This document shows, in pieces, positions 6,015 through 7,741 of a stretch of 7,741 bases of DNA (its first letter is position 1; the number at the start of each line of letters is the position of its first letter). The notes under the pieces were generated by a model. It was not told the origin of the DNA, did no database searches, and saw only the letters and a list, made by a program, of their open reading frames with translations. This DNA is from Oceanihabitans sp. (GTDB lineage: Bacteria; Bacteroidota; Bacteroidia; Flavobacteriales; Flavobacteriaceae), in the NCBI GenBank assembly GCA_018067265.1, contig JAGPUY010000420.1:1-7741 (forward strand), written 5' to 3'. The translations under genes and the position numbers were made by a program.

Positions 6015-6428
6015 ATGGAAACGTCATTTCACATGTCATTACCATGTTTAAGTGTAACAAAAACGAAAGATTTTTACACGAATAATATTGGTGCTTCCTT
6101 AGGAAGAATGACTAAAAATTGGGTAGATATTAATTTGTTTAATCATCAGTTAACGTTTATTAAAGCCGAGAAGTTTCATTTCAATAGCCCTAATTATGTG
6201 TTCGAAGGTAAAATTTTACCATCCTTTCACTTCGGAGTTATTGTAGATGCAGATAACTGGAAAAAAATTTACGAAAAACTGAAGGAACAAAATTTAGAAG
6301 TAGTCACACAAACTACTTTTTTAGAAAACAAACCAGGAGAACATGTATCCTTTTTTGTAAAAGACCCAAATGATTATATGTTAGAATTTAAAAGTTTTAT
6401 AGACCCAAAACAAATGTTTGCATCCTAA
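6015..6428 (+). CDS. VOC-superfamily (glyoxalase/bleomycin-resistance fold) protein
   Basis: The 137 residues form one vicinal oxygen chelate domain made of two beta-alpha-beta-beta-beta modules. The first begins FHMSLPCLSVTKTKDFY (5-21). The second begins FHFGVIVDADNWKKIYEKL (71-89) and ends in the typical VKDPNDYMLEFKSF (115-128). Candidate metal ligands are H6 in strand 1, H44 in NHQLTF, H72 in FHFGV and E124 in LEFK, so a metal centre is likely retained. The superfamily includes glyoxalase I, fosfomycin- and bleomycin-resistance proteins, extradiol dioxygenases and isomerases, and the substrate cannot be read from sequence. No signal peptide is seen, so it should be cytosolic. Its stop overlaps the start of the Rmd1-family gene by one base (TAATG), which implies coupled expression. 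ATG 6015 is preferred to the internal ATG 6033 because the first strand, including H6, would be lost with the later start. Confidence 0.85.
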   Translation: METSFHMSLPCLSVTKTKDFYTNNIGASLGRMTKNWVDINLFNHQLTFIKAEKFHFNSPNYVFEGKILPSFHFGVIVDADNWKKIYEKLKEQNLEVVTQTTFLENKPGEHVSFFVKDPNDYMLEFKSFIDPKQMFAS

Positions 6429-7204
6429 TGTACAAAGTTGTTGCTTATCAAGTAGCAAACACTATCCAAATAAAAGCTAGTAAACAGCAATTGCAATGGC
6501 AGTTGCTATTTCAAGATAGTGACGAGCTGTATTATAAAAGCTCAGAAAATAAATACATCTATATTTTTCACTATGGAATGGTTAGTTTTTTTAATATGAA
6601 TGCTGCAGAAATAGCATCCGTATTAGAAGAAATAAAACCATTTTGTAACACCTATATTTCTGAAAAACTTTCCGAGGATATTCAAATAGAAGTCCGAGAA
6701 AATTCATTAAAAGTAGAATATAACAACGTTATTTTACCAGAATTAAATGATGAAATGATTCGTTTAGTAATGTTAAATACTTCGCAATCTGTAGCACTAG
6801 ATCGTTATGCCGATATTACCGAAGAATTACTTATTGAAACCCATGAACATACCAAATATCTCGAAAATAAAGGGAAATTGGATATTTCAGGAAATACCTT
6901 AAAACGTTTTATAGGAAGAGTATTGAACATTAAAAATAAGATTTCAGAGAATCTGTATATTTTTGATTCGCCAGAAATTACTTGGGAAAACGAACAGCTT
7001 AATAAGCTAAATCAAGAGCTTAAAATTTCTTTTGATTTAAAAGATAGGTACCGATTAATTCATGACCGAATAGAAATTATTAAAGAGAATTTAGAACTCT
7101 TTAAAGACATTATGGATCACAAAGAAAGTAGTAGATTAGAGTGGATAATTATTATTCTAATTGTTATTGAAGTGGTAGATATGTTTATTCTAAAATTTAA
7201 CTAA
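6428..7204 (+). CDS. Rmd1/YagE (DUF155) family protein with C-terminal membrane anchor
   Basis: This 258-residue protein has the layout of the Rmd1/Sif2/YagE (DUF155) family. An N-terminal alpha/beta part includes YIFHYGMVSFFNM (45-57). A helical core carries NTSQSVALDRYADITEELL (117-135) and the Trp-containing EITWENEQLNKL (183-194). A long charged helical stretch, probably coiled coil (about 186-230), leads to the family hallmark HKESSRLEWIIIILIVIEVV (231-250), whose hydrophobic part (239-256) is a single C-terminal transmembrane segment. A tail-anchored protein with its bulk in the cytoplasm is expected. Eukaryotic members are linked to mitochondria, meiotic division and microtubules (yeast Rmd1; RMND1 in animals supports mitochondrial translation). 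The bacterial role is not defined. The ATG shares one base with the stop of the VOC gene. No catalytic motif is seen. Confidence 0.88.
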   Translation: MYKVVAYQVANTIQIKASKQQLQWQLLFQDSDELYYKSSENKYIYIFHYGMVSFFNMNAAEIASVLEEIKPFCNTYISEKLSEDIQIEVRENSLKVEYNNVILPELNDEMIRLVMLNTSQSVALDRYADITEELLIETHEHTKYLENKGKLDISGNTLKRFIGRVLNIKNKISENLYIFDSPEITWENEQLNKLNQELKISFDLKDRYRLIHDRIEIIKENLELFKDIMDHKESSRLEWIIIILIVIEVVDMFILKFN

Positions 7205-7252
7205 TCCTAAAGCTGATTTGAAACGTATATAGAAGAAATACATTATGCTACC

Positions 7253-7275
7253 ACCGTTTCCAAGGTTGAAATGGT
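7253..7275 (+). other. Stem-loop after the Rmd1-family gene
   Basis: ACCGTTTC (7253-7260) pairs with GAAATGGT (7268-7275) as an 8-bp stem with one G-T pair and a 7-nt loop (CAAGGTT). It lies 48 nt after the Rmd1-family stop and 69 nt before the next ATG. No T tract follows, so it is a poor intrinsic terminator. It may stabilise the transcript 3' end or be fortuitous. I see nothing else convincing in the 140-nt gap. Confidence 0.3.
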
Positions 7276-7344
7276 TTAAGTAATTCGGACTTTAGGTAGG
7301 AATTTTTCCGATACATATTTCTAACTTTTAAATATTTATCAAAA

Positions 7345-7686
7345 ATGAAAACAAAAATCACATTAGTACTTGCTGTTTTATGTATTGCTTTAACCAGTTT
7401 TACAACACTAAATCAAGATCGAATTACTGTAGACGGACAGTATGACGGAAGCGATGGTTATGGTTATAATTTTATAGTTTTTAACGACGATGACGAAGAA
7501 ACGACATTAACACTTCATGAAGTAGAAGAAGATGTATTAGACGAATATAATTTAGATACAGAAGACGTAATCGGTTCTCATTTTCAAATTACTTATATCG
7601 CTGTTACAGAAACCGTTTTAGATGAAAACGGCGATGAGCAAGATGAAGAAAAACGGACTATTGTAGCTTTAAAACCTATTAACTAA
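7345..7686 (+). CDS. Small exported acidic protein of unknown function
   Basis: This is a 113-residue protein with a clear N-terminal export signal: MKTK followed by the hydrophobic run ITLVLAVLCIALTSFTTL (5-22). Cleavage somewhere near residues 17-21 would release a mature protein of about 92-96 residues in the periplasm. Cys13 lies within the hydrophobic core and is not preceded by a small residue, so it is not a lipobox and lipoprotein sorting is unlikely. The mature part is strongly acidic and opens with a Gly/Tyr-rich strand-like segment (QYDGSDGYGYNFIVF, 31-45). The Asp/Glu-rich body ends in the beta-like IVALKPI, suggesting a small all-beta domain. I do not recognise a named family. 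There is no Shine-Dalgarno sequence; the leader is A/T-rich. It is monocistronic by appearance, with a 140-nt gap before it and a strong terminator after it. Confidence 0.82.
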   Translation: MKTKITLVLAVLCIALTSFTTLNQDRITVDGQYDGSDGYGYNFIVFNDDDEETTLTLHEVEEDVLDEYNLDTEDVIGSHFQITYIAVTETVLDENGDEQDEEKRTIVALKPIN

Positions 7687-7706
7687 ATTAAGTATCCCAT
7701 CTTAAT

Positions 7707-7741
7707 AAAAAAAAGAGACTATCTGCAGATAGTCTCTTTTT
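7707..7741 (+). terminator. Strong intrinsic terminator, possibly bidirectional
   Basis: Bases 7710-7741 form a perfect 32-nt palindrome centred on CTGCAG (stem core GAGACTATCT against AGATAGTCTC). A runs lie on the 5' side from 7707 and T runs on the 3' side from 7737 to the window edge. It lies 20 nt after the TAA of the small exported protein. The symmetry means it could also terminate a convergent gene from the right, which lies outside the window. Confidence 0.87.

Overview
This 7.7 kb window is AT-rich and looks like a chromosomal segment from a member of the Bacteroidota, most likely Flavobacteriaceae. The evidence is the low GC content, the absence of Shine-Dalgarno-like sequence before the starts (A/T-rich leaders instead), and protein sequences that read like flavobacterial versions of their families. 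No mobile element, CRISPR array, tRNA or rRNA is visible. Family assignments come from reading motifs, not from a database search.

Layout. The window opens with the last 51 codons of a gene that resembles the C-terminus of an RsuA/RluB-type rRNA pseudouridine synthase. A strong intrinsic terminator closes it. About 570 bp without a confident gene follows (159-726), holding two short open frames that may be gene remnants or a small unknown gene.

The core is a tight four-gene operon on the + strand (727-5551): an arginine decarboxylase of the alanine-racemase-fold type, an agmatinase, a bacterial deoxyhypusine synthase (DHS) homologue, and a fused GNAT acetyltransferase plus carbon-nitrogen hydrolase. 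Successive genes overlap by 11, 17 (or 11) and 1 nt, so they are almost certainly cotranscribed and translationally coupled. The first two enzymes give arginine -> agmatine -> putrescine + urea. The DHS homologue is in the right place to use putrescine and/or spermidine in an NAD-dependent aminobutyl transfer, as in homospermidine synthesis, because bacteria lack the eIF5A substrate of true DHS. The GNAT-nitrilase fusion has both a CoA-binding motif and a complete Glu-Lys-Cys triad. Its substrate is unknown, but its position suggests acylation and/or amide hydrolysis of a polyamine or a related nitrogen compound. This operon is the most interesting content of the window.

Downstream are a small, very acidic conserved-looking protein (5623-5946), a two-gene unit sharing a TAATG stop/start (a VOC/glyoxalase-fold protein and an Rmd1/DUF155-type protein with a C-terminal membrane anchor, 6015-7204), and a small acidic protein with an N-terminal export signal (7345-7686). 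The window ends in a long perfect palindrome that is a strong, possibly bidirectional, terminator. No convincing match to the Bacteroidota promoter pattern (TTG about 19-20 nt before TAnnTTTG) was found before any gene, so no promoters are annotated.
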